Source of the DNA: an uncultured Treponema sp.
GTDB taxonomy: Bacteria > Spirochaetota > Spirochaetia > Treponematales > Treponemataceae
DNA length: 37,787 bases
Direction of reading: 5' to 3'
Assembly (NCBI GenBank): GCA_947166355.1
Contig: CAMVDX010000025.1
Span: 1 to 37,787 of the forward strand
A program made the position numbers and the translations under genes. Shown one piece after another: positions 30,409 to 37,787 of this stretch. Under the pieces are notes generated by a model that worked only from the letters and a program-made list of their open reading frames with translations, did no database searches and was not told the origin of the DNA. Every line of letters begins with the position of its first letter. Position 1 is the first letter of the stretch.

Positions 30409-31890
30409 GTGAATATAGAAATCAGAAAGGCTAAGAATGGAGAAGATACAGCCGCCGCAGATAATATGCTGCTTCATTCTTCTTATGCGCCGTCACGCGA
30501 AGCAGAACGTTTTGTACAGAATCTGACCTTTCCTTTTTTACCTGAAATTATAATTCTTATTGAACCGGCACTTTCTTATTCAGCAAAAATTATCAAAGAA
30601 AAATTTCCACATTCAAAACTTGGCGTAGTTCGTTTTAATTCAATATTTAATCAGTACAATTCAATTTTTGATTTTTCATTTAATTATTCAGAAAACACTT
30701 CTTTTGAAAACTGGCTTGAAAAGAATTTTACTGAAGAAGCTTTAATGCAGATTATGTTCATAGAATGGGAACCTTCTGCAAAGGCTTTTACACCACAAAT
30801 CACAAAATTACGTAAAGAAATTACGGCCGCACTTGAACGGGCAAAAACACTTCTCATAACAAGACAGTATTTTGAAAAAAAATGGTTTTATAATAGTGCC
30901 CTTTTTTTTAGATGGATAAAACATCCCTTATATCTGAATAATAAAATTAATAAAGATACTGTAATTATTTCATCAGGACCAAGCTTAAAAAATGCTATTC
31001 CAGTAATTAAACAAAATAGAAATCACTTTTTTGTTCTCTGTCTTTCCTCTGCAATCTCTGCCTGCTTAAAAAATGGAATTACACCTAATCTTTGCATGAG
31101 TACTGACGGCGGCTTTTGGGCAGGTGAACACTTAAAAAAATTGAACAATTCAGATATTCCGCTTGCTCTAGCCGTTGAAGGTCACTGTAGTAAAAATATT
31201 TTAAGCCATAATAACATTTTACCTCTTGTTTATGATGATGGAATATCGCTGGAACTTTCAAATGCTTCAGACTTAAAAATGACTCATTCTGTAAGAAACG
31301 GGACTGTAAGCGGCACTGCACTTTTGTTTGCCGCAGAACATTGCACTAAAGATATTTTTTTATGTGGCCTTGATATGGCCTGTCAGAAAGGATTCCAGCA
31401 TTTTCAGCCAAATGAACTCGAAAACAATAATTCTCTTTTTGATAACAGACTTCGCACAAAAGAAAAAAGATTAACAGCTTCACAATTTTCATCTTCATCT
31501 CTTGAAGTTTATAAAAACTGGTTTATTCAAAATCCCCTGGATCTTAAAAACAGAAAAGTTTATAGAGTTATCGAAAACTCTCAAAAGAAAAATTCTCTGG
31601 GATGGATAAAAGATATTGAGCCGAAGGAATTTGATGAACATCTTAAAAATCAAATCAATCAAAATGAAAATAATAAAACTGAAGATTTTGAGTTTATAAT
31701 TCAGGATAATAAAACAGCCTTTGCAAAAGTTATAGATTATATAAAAAATAATTCTCAAAAAGATGTCTGGAAAAAATATTTATTTCCGCTTGATTATACA
31801 GCACTTTCTCACAATCCTGATAATACAGCGCTTTCAGAAAAAATTGAAAAAGAATATACTATGCTTATAAAAAAGATTCTGGATATATAA
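30409..31890 (+). CDS. Motility-associated glycosyltransferase family protein (Maf, DUF115), copy 1
   Basis: A 493-residue DUF115/Maf protein. The N-terminal part has the family segment HSSYAPSREAERFVQNLTFP (23-42) and LPEIIILIEPALSY. The core domain has VIISSGPSLKNAIPVI (185-200, with the nucleotide-sugar type GPSL turn), the STDGG motif (231-235) and GTVSGTALLFAAEHCTKDIF, then CGLDMAC. In Campylobacter, Helicobacter and Aeromonas, Maf proteins add nonulosonic acids to flagellin Ser/Thr residues, and Treponema denticola flagellins are known to be glycosylated. That this copy does so is inference. It starts with GTG at 30409, immediately after the upstream TAA, and ends one base before the second maf gene. 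Confidence 0.85.
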   Translation: MNIEIRKAKNGEDTAAADNMLLHSSYAPSREAERFVQNLTFPFLPEIIILIEPALSYSAKIIKEKFPHSKLGVVRFNSIFNQYNSIFDFSFNYSENTSFENWLEKNFTEEALMQIMFIEWEPSAKAFTPQITKLRKEITAALERAKTLLITRQYFEKKWFYNSALFFRWIKHPLYLNNKINKDTVIISSGPSLKNAIPVIKQNRNHFFVLCLSSAISACLKNGITPNLCMSTDGGFWAGEHLKKLNNSDIPLALAVEGHCSKNILSHNNILPLVYDDGISLELSNASDLKMTHSVRNGTVSGTALLFAAEHCTKDIFLCGLDMACQKGFQHFQPNELENNNSLFDNRLRTKEKRLTASQFSSSSLEVYKNWFIQNPLDLKNRKVYRVIENSQKKNSLGWIKDIEPKEFDEHLKNQINQNENNKTEDFEFIIQDNKTAFAKVIDYIKNNSQKDVWKKYLFPLDYTALSHNPDNTALSEKIEKEYTMLIKKILDI

Positions 31891-31891
31891 G

Positions 31892-33451
31892 ATGGGTGGA
31901 ACTTCAATTTACGACAGAATAGAAGAAGCAAAAAACGGCACAAAAATTCCAGTGTTTAAAAATGGAAGAACAATGGAGTCCCGTTATAATCCAGAGCGGG
32001 ATGCAGAAAAGCTTTGTGAAAACATTACTGAGGGAAGTTTTTTTATTGTTATTGGAATAGGCTCAGGAATTTTTATAAAAACACTTTATCAAAAACTGCT
32101 GGACAATGCTGCTCCTCTAAAAATTATTGCCGTTGAAAACAATGAATCTGATCTTGATTTTTTATCAACGCTGGAAACTGTACAGGAACTCTCAAAAAAG
32201 CCTGAAATCATTTTTTGTCACTCTGCAAATCTTTCAGAAACACTTATGCAAAATTATCTTCCGGCAAAATATGGAAACCTCCAGATTATTGAACAGCGCG
32301 GCTGGGTAAATGAGAACAAAGAAGCGCATACATGTATAAACGAAATTCTAAAAAAATCACTTTCAATAATTTCCGCTGATTATTCTGTTCAGGCGCATTT
32401 TGGAAAAATCTGGATTCACAACATAATGAATAATGCAAAGCTAATTAAACAAACAGAAAAGCATGCTGATTCTTTATTCAGAATTCGACAGGCTTCTGCC
32501 GAAAAAAAAACAGCGGTAATAATTGCAGCCGGTCCTTCATTAGATTCCATGATAAAAGAGTTAGAAAACACTAACACCCGGAAAGACTTATTTATTATTT
32601 CAACTGACACAGCCTGGCAAAGTCTTTGTAAACATGATATTAACGCAGATGCAGTAATTTCTATTGACGGACAATCTGTGTCATATAATCACTTTATCCA
32701 GAATAAAAAAAATCTAACCGTGAACAAAACACAGCTTAATCCCCCGCTTTTCTTTTTTGATTTATGCAGTAATACTTCTGCAGCAAAACATATTGCCAGT
32801 TACGATTATCCTGTAATTTTTTTCTGTTCAGGGCATCCGCTTTCTATGGCAATCAAGAATTTTTCGGGTAATACACTGCCCTATCTTTTTTCTGGAGCCG
32901 GTACCGTTACAATCACAGCTGTCGATTTAGCTTTACGCACTGGTTTCAAAAAAATCAAAATTCTTGGAGCTGATTTTTCGTATTCTAAAGGAAAGCCTTA
33001 CACAAAAGGAACTTACCTCGACACACTTTATAAGCTTTCCGATAAAAAGCTTAATAGTATGGAAAAATCATTTATAAGTCTGATGTATCGAACTACACTT
33101 ACAGATTGCGGAAACGGCCATTTTTCATCTTCTGTTCTTGATTCCTATAAATTTTCTCTTGAAAACTATCTTAAACAAAACAATATTTCTTTTACACATA
33201 AAAATTTTGTTTATGAACTGACAGTTTCAGAACCACTGGGTAATTCTACTAATGCTGATTTTTCATATTCACCGGAAAAATTTAATTTTATAAATTTTAT
33301 AGAAGAACTTAGCAAAGCTGACTCACAAACAATTGAAATGATTCTTATGCCTTATATCGCATATTTAAAACAGAAAAAACTTTTCCAGAAGAAAGAATTT
33401 AATGAACTTCTTAAACTTGCCTTAGGCAGAATAGTAAGTTATAATAGATAG
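31892..33451 (+). CDS. Motility-associated glycosyltransferase family protein (Maf, DUF115), copy 2
   Basis: A 519-residue paralogue of the preceding gene, clearly diverged. It has the Maf start ESRYNPERDAEKLCENI (29-45) and a Rossmann-like FFIVIGIGSGIFIKTL (50-65). The DUF115 core has AVIIAAGPSLDSMIKEL (208-224), STDTAW (237-242), VISIDG (255-260), and later FSGAGTVTITAVDLALRTGF with ILGADFSYSKGKPY, a catalytic-domain signature of the family. Substrate is unknown; two maf copies often mean different acceptors or different sugars. ATG 31892 follows the upstream stop by one base and its stop is one base before the next ATG. Confidence 0.87.
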   Translation: MGGTSIYDRIEEAKNGTKIPVFKNGRTMESRYNPERDAEKLCENITEGSFFIVIGIGSGIFIKTLYQKLLDNAAPLKIIAVENNESDLDFLSTLETVQELSKKPEIIFCHSANLSETLMQNYLPAKYGNLQIIEQRGWVNENKEAHTCINEILKKSLSIISADYSVQAHFGKIWIHNIMNNAKLIKQTEKHADSLFRIRQASAEKKTAVIIAAGPSLDSMIKELENTNTRKDLFIISTDTAWQSLCKHDINADAVISIDGQSVSYNHFIQNKKNLTVNKTQLNPPLFFFDLCSNTSAAKHIASYDYPVIFFCSGHPLSMAIKNFSGNTLPYLFSGAGTVTITAVDLALRTGFKKIKILGADFSYSKGKPYTKGTYLDTLYKLSDKKLNSMEKSFISLMYRTTLTDCGNGHFSSSVLDSYKFSLENYLKQNNISFTHKNFVYELTVSEPLGNSTNADFSYSPEKFNFINFIEELSKADSQTIEMILMPYIAYLKQKKLFQKKEFNELLKLALGRIVSYNR

Positions 33452-33452
33452 T

Positions 33453-34820
33453 ATGAAAAATCGATTTATCGTAGTTTATTCAGTATTTGCAGCTTTAGTT
33501 TTTATTTTTTCTTTGAGTTTTTTTGGATATAATCTTTATTCGGAATATCAAACAAATCAGGAAAGATCGGAAAAGCAGTTTAATCAGCTTGTAAATAACA
33601 TCAAATATTTAAGCACCCAGCATAAAGATAACAATTCTGAATATGCAGATGCAATAAAACAGGCAATTGGAAATCCTGCATCTTTTGCCTTTATAGAATT
33701 GCAGAGAAATGGTCAGACTGTTCTTCTTTATCCCGCAGGAAAAACAAAACAGGAAACAACATCAAAAATGGTGCGTCCTTTTGAAAACACATTCTCTGTA
33801 GATTCAAAAAACATTAATTTTGTTTGTAATTATTATTTGATTCATCCAACTTCAATATTCTATTATGCACGAGTTTCCTTTCTTATGATACTGATTATCA
33901 CACTTATAACTGTAATTATGATAATCTATTTAAATCTTACAGAAGCAGGAACTTCACTGGTAGCTTCTGAAGAAGAAGAAATTGAAGAATCTGAAATAGT
34001 TGAAAATCAGGAAACAGAAGCTTTACAGCAGGAAACTCCTGATTCGGCGCCTGATTCAGAAGCCATTAATGGAACTGAGGAAGTAAATAAAAATGAGATT
34101 TCAGAAAAAACTAATAACTCATCAACAGATATTAAGGTAGATACTCCGGAATCAGACACTGATGAATCTAAGCCGGCAGTTTCTGAATCTAACGATTCTT
34201 CAGAAATGACTGATTTTAATGAAGCAGATTCTCAAAAACAGAATCTTGAAACTGAAAACGAAACACATCAAAAATCACACGTTGAATTGCCTGTAAGCGA
34301 TGTTCAACCGGCAGTTTCTTCAGCAGACAATCCGTCAGGACTTTATAATTCTGAGACTGGAATAGGCTGGGAATCTTATTTAATATCGCGTCTTGATAAT
34401 GAAATTGAACGTGCAACTGCCTCAGAAATTGATCTTTCTCTGTTTGTATTTAATTTTCCTGAAACAAAAATTGGAACTGAAGAATTTAAAAACATCTGCA
34501 ATTATCTGACAATTCAATTCCAGTTTAAGGATCTTCTTTTCGAACACAATGATGACAGTATAGTTGCAATCAAAATAAGTATGGATGTAGATTCTGCAAT
34601 AAGCTTTGCCGACAAACTTTATAATGATTTAAGCAATATTATTGAAAACAAGAAATGCTATATTGGAATTACTTCCCGTTCAATCAGAATGGTGACAGGT
34701 GAACGACTTATGCTCGAAGCAGAACAGGCTGTAGAGCATGCCATTCAAGATAAGGACTCTCCTATTATTGCATTCCGTGTAGATTCAGATAAATACCGAC
34801 AGATGCTTGAACAGAACTAG
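33453..34820 (+). CDS. Two-pass membrane protein with degenerate GGDEF domain
   Basis: A 455-residue protein. Membrane helices at about 5-27 and 138-160 flank a periplasmic segment of about 110 residues. A long acidic linker (about 172-292) follows, then a GGDEF-like domain (295-445). That domain keeps the start SGLYNSETGIGWESYLISRL, the later AISFADKLYNDLSNII helix and YIGITSRS. At the catalytic loop it has HNDDS (365-369) in place of GGDEF, so it should not make cyclic di-GMP; it could bind a nucleotide or a protein. It is the last gene of the Maf operon, one base after maf copy 2. A sensory or anchoring role for the module is a reasonable inference. Confidence 0.75.
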   Translation: MKNRFIVVYSVFAALVFIFSLSFFGYNLYSEYQTNQERSEKQFNQLVNNIKYLSTQHKDNNSEYADAIKQAIGNPASFAFIELQRNGQTVLLYPAGKTKQETTSKMVRPFENTFSVDSKNINFVCNYYLIHPTSIFYYARVSFLMILIITLITVIMIIYLNLTEAGTSLVASEEEEIEESEIVENQETEALQQETPDSAPDSEAINGTEEVNKNEISEKTNNSSTDIKVDTPESDTDESKPAVSESNDSSEMTDFNEADSQKQNLETENETHQKSHVELPVSDVQPAVSSADNPSGLYNSETGIGWESYLISRLDNEIERATASEIDLSLFVFNFPETKIGTEEFKNICNYLTIQFQFKDLLFEHNDDSIVAIKISMDVDSAISFADKLYNDLSNIIENKKCYIGITSRSIRMVTGERLMLEAEQAVEHAIQDKDSPIIAFRVDSDKYRQMLEQN

Positions 34821-34843
34821 ATTTTTGTTTTTGGAGCAGACTT

Positions 34844-35572
34844 TTATGCTTTTTCTGTAGTTTCAGAAGTTTCAACAGCTGTATTATTCTCTTCAACTTC
34901 TTCGTTTTCTGTTTCCTCGCCTTCTGATTCTTCTGATTCTTCTGATTCTTCCTCTTCATCAACTATATGCATAAGTTCCTTGTACTTATCTTCAAATCGT
35001 TCAAGGTTCTTATTTTCAGGATATTCAGTTTTTAGTGATTCAAAGGTCTCAATAAATTTTTCAGCATTTTTCTTTTCGAATTTCTTTTCATCTGCAAGGA
35101 GTACTGCAAGATAGTTTTCAAGATATTCCTGATTTTTTGGCTGCTCTTCAATGAGCCCTTCATAAATTTTTACTGAGTTCTTAAAATCTCCCTGCATTGA
35201 ATAAATATATGCCAGGCTTGCTTTAAGAGAGGCATTTTCAGGGTCACGTTCAAGAATCTTTTTATACATTGGAAGAGCATTATTCCAGTCAGCTGTAAAA
35301 ACATAACATTTGGCAAGCTTATAAAAAGCAGCCCAATACTGATCTTTTTTACGCATTGCAAGTTCATAGTATTCGGCAGCTTTTCGATATTCTTCCAGAT
35401 TAAAATATGAGTCACCCAGAATATAATACTCAGCGTAAATATTCCGGGTTTTTATTCCAGCCTGTCCTGGTACTGGAACAGAAATTCCAGTCGTTACACA
35501 GGAGCTGAGTGAGATTATTGAAAAAAATAAAACTACCGCAGATATACCTGCAGTAATTTTTTTATTAGCCAA
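34844..35572 (-). CDS. TPR-repeat lipoprotein
   Basis: A lipoprotein of about 242 residues. I favour the TTG at 35572 ([20 protein letters not shown]) because it gives a compact signal peptide ending in the lipobox LSSC (Cys25); the in-frame ATG at 35593 ([10 protein letters not shown]) is an alternative that overlaps the upstream gene further. Mature residues about 45-190 form at least four tetratricopeptide repeats ([30 protein letters not shown] units and [20 protein letters not shown]). The final 40 residues are acidic and probably disordered. It should be membrane-anchored in the periplasm and act in protein assembly. It overlaps the end of the uracil phosphoribosyltransferase gene by 8 bases and converges on the GGDEF-like gene. 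Confidence 0.8.
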   Translation of the reverse strand: MANKKITAGISAVVLFFSIISLSSCVTTGISVPVPGQAGIKTRNIYAEYYILGDSYFNLEEYRKAAEYYELAMRKKDQYWAAFYKLAKCYVFTADWNNALPMYKKILERDPENASLKASLAYIYSMQGDFKNSVKIYEGLIEEQPKNQEYLENYLAVLLADEKKFEKKNAEKFIETFESLKTEYPENKNLERFEDKYKELMHIVDEEEESEESEESEGEETENEEVEENNTAVETSETTEKA

Positions 35573-36602
35573 GCACGATTTTTTCAATTTCATAAAGCTG
35601 TGATTTATACAAGCCGGAAATATTATGACCATAATCAGCAATCAATTGAATCATATTGCGAGGAGCGTCCTTAGTGTCACAACCGTTCAAGCGGTCACCT
35701 GCATCACCAAGCCCCGGCATAATATAAGCCTTTTCATTCATTACAGGATCAAGCCAGAGTGTATAACAGGTACAATTTTCAAGAGCACGGGTTACACGGA
35801 TTGAACCTTTTAAAGTTGAAATAGTATTAAAAAATGCAATCGATTTTGGTTTTACACCCTGACTCTGTAAATATTTTACGACAGTTACAAGGGAACCGCC
35901 GGTAGCATTCATTGGGTCTGCAAAAATCAAATCTTTTCCATCAAGATCTTCAAGATTAAAGAAAGATTTATTAAGATCCATGATGTATTCCATGTCAGCT
36001 TCGTTCTTTGTATCATTACGGCTGATTTTGAAAAGAGCAAAAGGAGTTTTATAACCGTGACTTGAATATTCCTGAATCTCCTTTGACATAATCATACTTG
36101 GAAGAAGTGCGCCGCGGAGCATTACACACATTACTGTGTTTTCGATTTTATGGTCAATGTCCGGGATTTTATGTACAGCATAATTTTGTACCGGAAAGTT
36201 TACAGGAGTTTTTACAATAATGTGTCCTTTTTTATCTGAATGCTGATCTGTATATGCCATGCGGAAAAGCATTTCATAAGCACGCTGGCTGTAATACATA
36301 AACTCCTGATGATCGGTTCTTTCATCGCGGAGCTTTGAAATTACACGTGAACATTCAGCGTGTGCGCCCTCTTCTGTTACAAAAGAATAAACCTTAATGG
36401 CAGGATGCTTTGAGCAGATTTTTTGCATTTCATGTCCCATCTTGTCATAGCCTTCAATAATCTTTTGTTCATTAACAGGATCAAAAGATTTCATTGTTTC
36501 CTTAAACATTTCTTCAAGGCTTTTCAAATCTGACATATCTTCTGAAGTAAGATAGCCGTCAAGGTCTTCTGCTTTTAGAATAATCTTGTTGTTTTCTGCC
36601 AT
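35565..36602 (-). CDS. upp: Uracil phosphoribosyltransferase with N-terminal extension
   Basis: A 345-residue cytosolic protein. The C-terminal part (about 135-345) is a uracil phosphoribosyltransferase: [11 protein letters not shown] (160-170), PRPP loop [15 protein letters not shown] (228-242), and the uracil-binding [13 protein letters not shown] (295-307). It salvages uracil to UMP using PRPP. Typical Upp proteins have about 208 residues; here some 130 residues precede the domain, helical and without a recognised motif, possibly a regulatory or partner domain. ATG 36602 follows AGGAGAACTT. Its leader contains two tandem hairpin repeats. The downstream TPR lipoprotein overlaps it. Confidence 0.87.
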   Translation of the reverse strand: MAENNKIILKAEDLDGYLTSEDMSDLKSLEEMFKETMKSFDPVNEQKIIEGYDKMGHEMQKICSKHPAIKVYSFVTEEGAHAECSRVISKLRDERTDHQEFMYYSQRAYEMLFRMAYTDQHSDKKGHIIVKTPVNFPVQNYAVHKIPDIDHKIENTVMCVMLRGALLPSMIMSKEIQEYSSHGYKTPFALFKISRNDTKNEADMEYIMDLNKSFFNLEDLDGKDLIFADPMNATGGSLVTVVKYLQSQGVKPKSIAFFNTISTLKGSIRVTRALENCTCYTLWLDPVMNEKAYIMPGLGDAGDRLNGCDTKDAPRNMIQLIADYGHNISGLYKSQLYEIEKIVLG

Positions 36603-36618
36603 AAGTTCTCCTATTTGT

Positions 36619-36672
36619 TGTCATCCTGAACTTGTTTCAGAATGATGTCATCCTGAACTTGTTTCAGGATCT
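36619..36672. repeat. Two tandem family-2 palindromic repeats in the upp leader
   Basis: Two 27-bp units in direct tandem (36619-36645 and 36646-36672), each tgtcatcctgaacttgtttc followed by agaatga or aggatct. The second holds a perfect hairpin tcctgaa-cttg-ttcagga-type stem; the first has one mismatch. They lie 17 bases upstream of the upp ATG, so they are probably transcribed into its leader and could affect translation or mRNA stability. Related copies are at 36683-36720 and 37591-37629. Confidence 0.8.
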
Positions 36673-36682
36673 ATATTTTTTG

Positions 36683-36720
36683 ATACTGAACTCTGAACCA
36701 ATTTCAAAGTCAGCATGCCT
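36683..36720. repeat. Diverged family-2 palindromic repeat
   Basis: On the minus strand this reads ggcatgctgactttgaaatt, then ggttcagagttcagtatc. It aligns along its whole length with the copy at 37591-37629, with several substitutions. It lies just downstream of the lipoprotein gene 36735-37649, so that gene is bracketed by related repeats. The remaining gap to 36734 holds nothing else. Confidence 0.65.
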
Positions 36721-36734
36721 CTTTAATCTCTCTA

Positions 36735-37649
36735 TTACAATGACAAGAGTTTATAAAGCTGCTGTTTGTCTATTCTAATATCATTTATTAATAACTCATT
36801 GTCTCCGATAATCTGTTCCTGAGAATTCGTAAGCCCAAAAGCAAGAGTTAATAGTGTTTTTCCAGATTTAAGGAAGGTTCCGTTTTTGAATCGGAAATCT
36901 AAATCAAGAAGATACTGATTAGGATGCTTAGGGTCAGTTGTAAAATTACCTTTTACGTCAATTAATCTTAGATCAAGCTGCGCACCTGTAAGAATTGTAA
37001 GGAATGATTGAGGTTTACTTGCAAAAAAGCGGATTTCTGATTCAGCATTTTTCAGATAATCAATAAGTTCACTATCCAAATCAGAATAAAGCTTATTTGA
37101 ATCGTCAGGAGGAAGTTTTGAAAGAGAATCGTATCTATCAAGCATTCCTTCTACTCCACGACCTAAACATCCAAGCTTGTCTGATGGAAAGGCCATAGTC
37201 AGGATTTCTGAAGTACTGTAAATCTTATATGAATATGAGCTACCTTCAGGAGTATAATCAGAAGCTTTCCAGCCGCGCTTTGAATTCAATACCTTTTGTA
37301 AAGCGTTGCGCGGAATATTTCCATCAACGACAGCCTGTACTTCCATCTTATTTTTTGAGCGATTAAGTCCACAGTACACTTTATTTACACGCTCTGCGAT
37401 CATTTTCGCATCAGATTCGGAAGCATTTTCATAAAGTCCTGTAATTATTCTTTCAATAAGAAGATTGTCAGCTTCTCTTGGCACAGCGAGATAAAAGGAA
37501 CTTTCTGCATCAAGAAGTTCAAGCGGATCTACATTTCTTCCTGCAGGCGCAGATTTACAGCCTGCAAGAAGGAGAATTAGTAAAAGTATAGATGCTGAAC
37601 CCTGAACTCGTTTCAGGGCAGCATGACGGAAAAAGTTATGCTTTCTCAA
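36735..37649 (-). CDS. Lipoprotein with signal peptide partly encoded by a palindromic repeat
   Basis: A protein of about 304 residues, of no recognised family. The only starts that read into the signal peptide lie inside the end of the upstream gene; I choose TTG 37649 (MRKHNFFRHAALKRVQGSAS), with ATG 37673 as the alternative. Hydrophobic ILLLILLLAG leads to the lipobox LAGC, Cys31. Residues 8-19 are encoded by the family-2 repeat at 37591-37629, and no start codon exists between that repeat and the lipobox. The mature part alternates strand and helix (DPLELLDAESSFYLAVPREA near its start) and ends IRIDKQQLYKLLSL. It is expected in the periplasm, lipid-anchored. It overlaps the upstream gene by 14 bases. 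Confidence 0.7.
   Translation of the reverse strand: MRKHNFFRHAALKRVQGSASILLLILLLAGCKSAPAGRNVDPLELLDAESSFYLAVPREADNLLIERIITGLYENASESDAKMIAERVNKVYCGLNRSKNKMEVQAVVDGNIPRNALQKVLNSKRGWKASDYTPEGSSYSYKIYSTSEILTMAFPSDKLGCLGRGVEGMLDRYDSLSKLPPDDSNKLYSDLDSELIDYLKNAESEIRFFASKPQSFLTILTGAQLDLRLIDVKGNFTTDPKHPNQYLLDLDFRFKNGTFLKSGKTLLTLAFGLTNSQEQIIGDNELLINDIRIDKQQLYKLLSL
37591..37629. repeat. Family-2 palindromic repeat inside a lipoprotein coding sequence
   Basis: A 39-bp element with stem parts tgctg/cagca and ccctgaa/ttcaggg around a short ctcgt-type loop, the same core as the repeats at 36619-36672. It begins 6 bases beyond the stop of the gene at 37636 and is read in frame as part of the lipoprotein signal peptide. 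Confidence 0.8.
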
Positions 37650-37787
37650 TCTTGAAACTCCATTTTTTATCATCAGCTTCAACTTCGTATGCACCTGTAA
37701 GACCAGCGTTCCAGCTTGCCTTTGCAGCAAGGGTTTCGCCGGAAATAAAGTCTGCGAACATCTTGAAGGCTGCTTCCAGGTCGGCAT
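37636..37787 (-). CDS. Unidentified gene, C-terminal 50 codons
   Basis: The last 50 codons of a minus-strand gene that enters from beyond the window edge, ending FKIEKA at the TAA (37636-37638). Visible sequence includes ADLEAAFKMFADFISGETLA and GLTGAYEVEADDKKWSFKIE, with normal amino-acid composition and no stop, in a frame different from the overlapping lipoprotein. It is preferred here over a long lipoprotein N-terminus because it reads as ordinary folded protein, while the lipoprotein frame in this stretch is not protein-like. The family cannot be named from this fragment. Confidence 0.65.
   Translation of the reverse strand, partial: ADLEAAFKMFADFISGETLAAKASWNAGLTGAYEVEADDKKWSFKIEKA

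Noticed and set aside
36619..36720. CRISPR array
   Set aside because: Only two adjacent units without spacers, palindromic and related to copies elsewhere; no cas genes.
37650..37787. Extension of the lipoprotein reading frame to the window edge
   Set aside because: The overlapping frame reads as an ordinary protein C-terminus ending at 37636, while the lipoprotein frame here is not protein-like and would bury the signal peptide.

Overview
The window looks like a chromosomal segment of an AT-rich spirochaete, most likely a Treponema. The evidence is a V-type ATPase cluster containing a small DUF2764-type gene, the spirochaete-style flagellar order flbD-motA-motB-fliL-fliM-fliY-fliO-fliP-fliQ-fliR-flhB-flhA-flhF-flhG-(membrane protein)-fliA-fapA, a pair of DUF115/Maf motility-associated genes, and several families of GTCAT-ended palindromic repeats. 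No rRNA, tRNA, CRISPR array or insertion-sequence transposase was seen. Names rest on motifs and gene order read by eye; no database search was possible.

Layout. (1) 1-1201, minus strand: atpE, a DUF2764 gene and the first codons of atpA, behind a sigma-70-like promoter (TTGAAA-N16-TATAAT). (2) 1205-2580: galM (aldose 1-epimerase) set between palindromic repeats; one repeat supplies the stop codon of the last flagellar-cluster gene. (3) 2578-20041, minus strand: an almost gap-free cluster of 19 genes. It covers the stator (MotA/B), FliL, switch (FliM/FliY), export gate (FliO/P/Q/R, FlhB, FlhA), placement GTPase and ATPase (FlhF/FlhG), the motility sigma factor and accessory proteins. It starts at flbD; the flgD/flgE genes that often precede flbD are absent. 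A hairpin-rich repeat sits inside the cluster between fliY and fliO. (4) 20225-22316, plus strand: an OmpR-type response regulator and its histidine kinase. (5) 22317-24262, minus strand: hemW and a signal peptidase I with an unusual active site. A 215-bp nested-hairpin MITE-like element separates it from divergent smpB. (6) 24584-25928, plus strand: smpB and an exported protein. (7) 25963-26481, minus strand: a DivIC/FtsB-like membrane protein.

(8) 26610-34820, plus strand: five tightly packed genes behind a sigma-28-like promoter. They encode a 995-residue very acidic repeat protein, an unknown protein, two different Maf (DUF115) proteins and a two-pass membrane protein with a degenerate GGDEF domain. 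This is the best candidate for an undescribed system. It could be a motility-coupled glycosylation module, because Maf proteins modify flagellin in other bacteria and the matching sigma factor is encoded in the same window. (9) 34844-37787, minus strand: a TPR lipoprotein, a uracil phosphoribosyltransferase with a long N-terminal extension, a lipoprotein whose signal peptide is partly encoded by a palindromic repeat, and the 3' end of an unidentified gene.

Genes in (1), (3) and (8) probably work together. The V-ATPase handles transmembrane ion gradients of the kind that drive the stator. The flagellar cluster builds the motor, its FliA may turn on the (8) operon, and the Maf proteins may then decorate filament proteins. 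The last step is inference.
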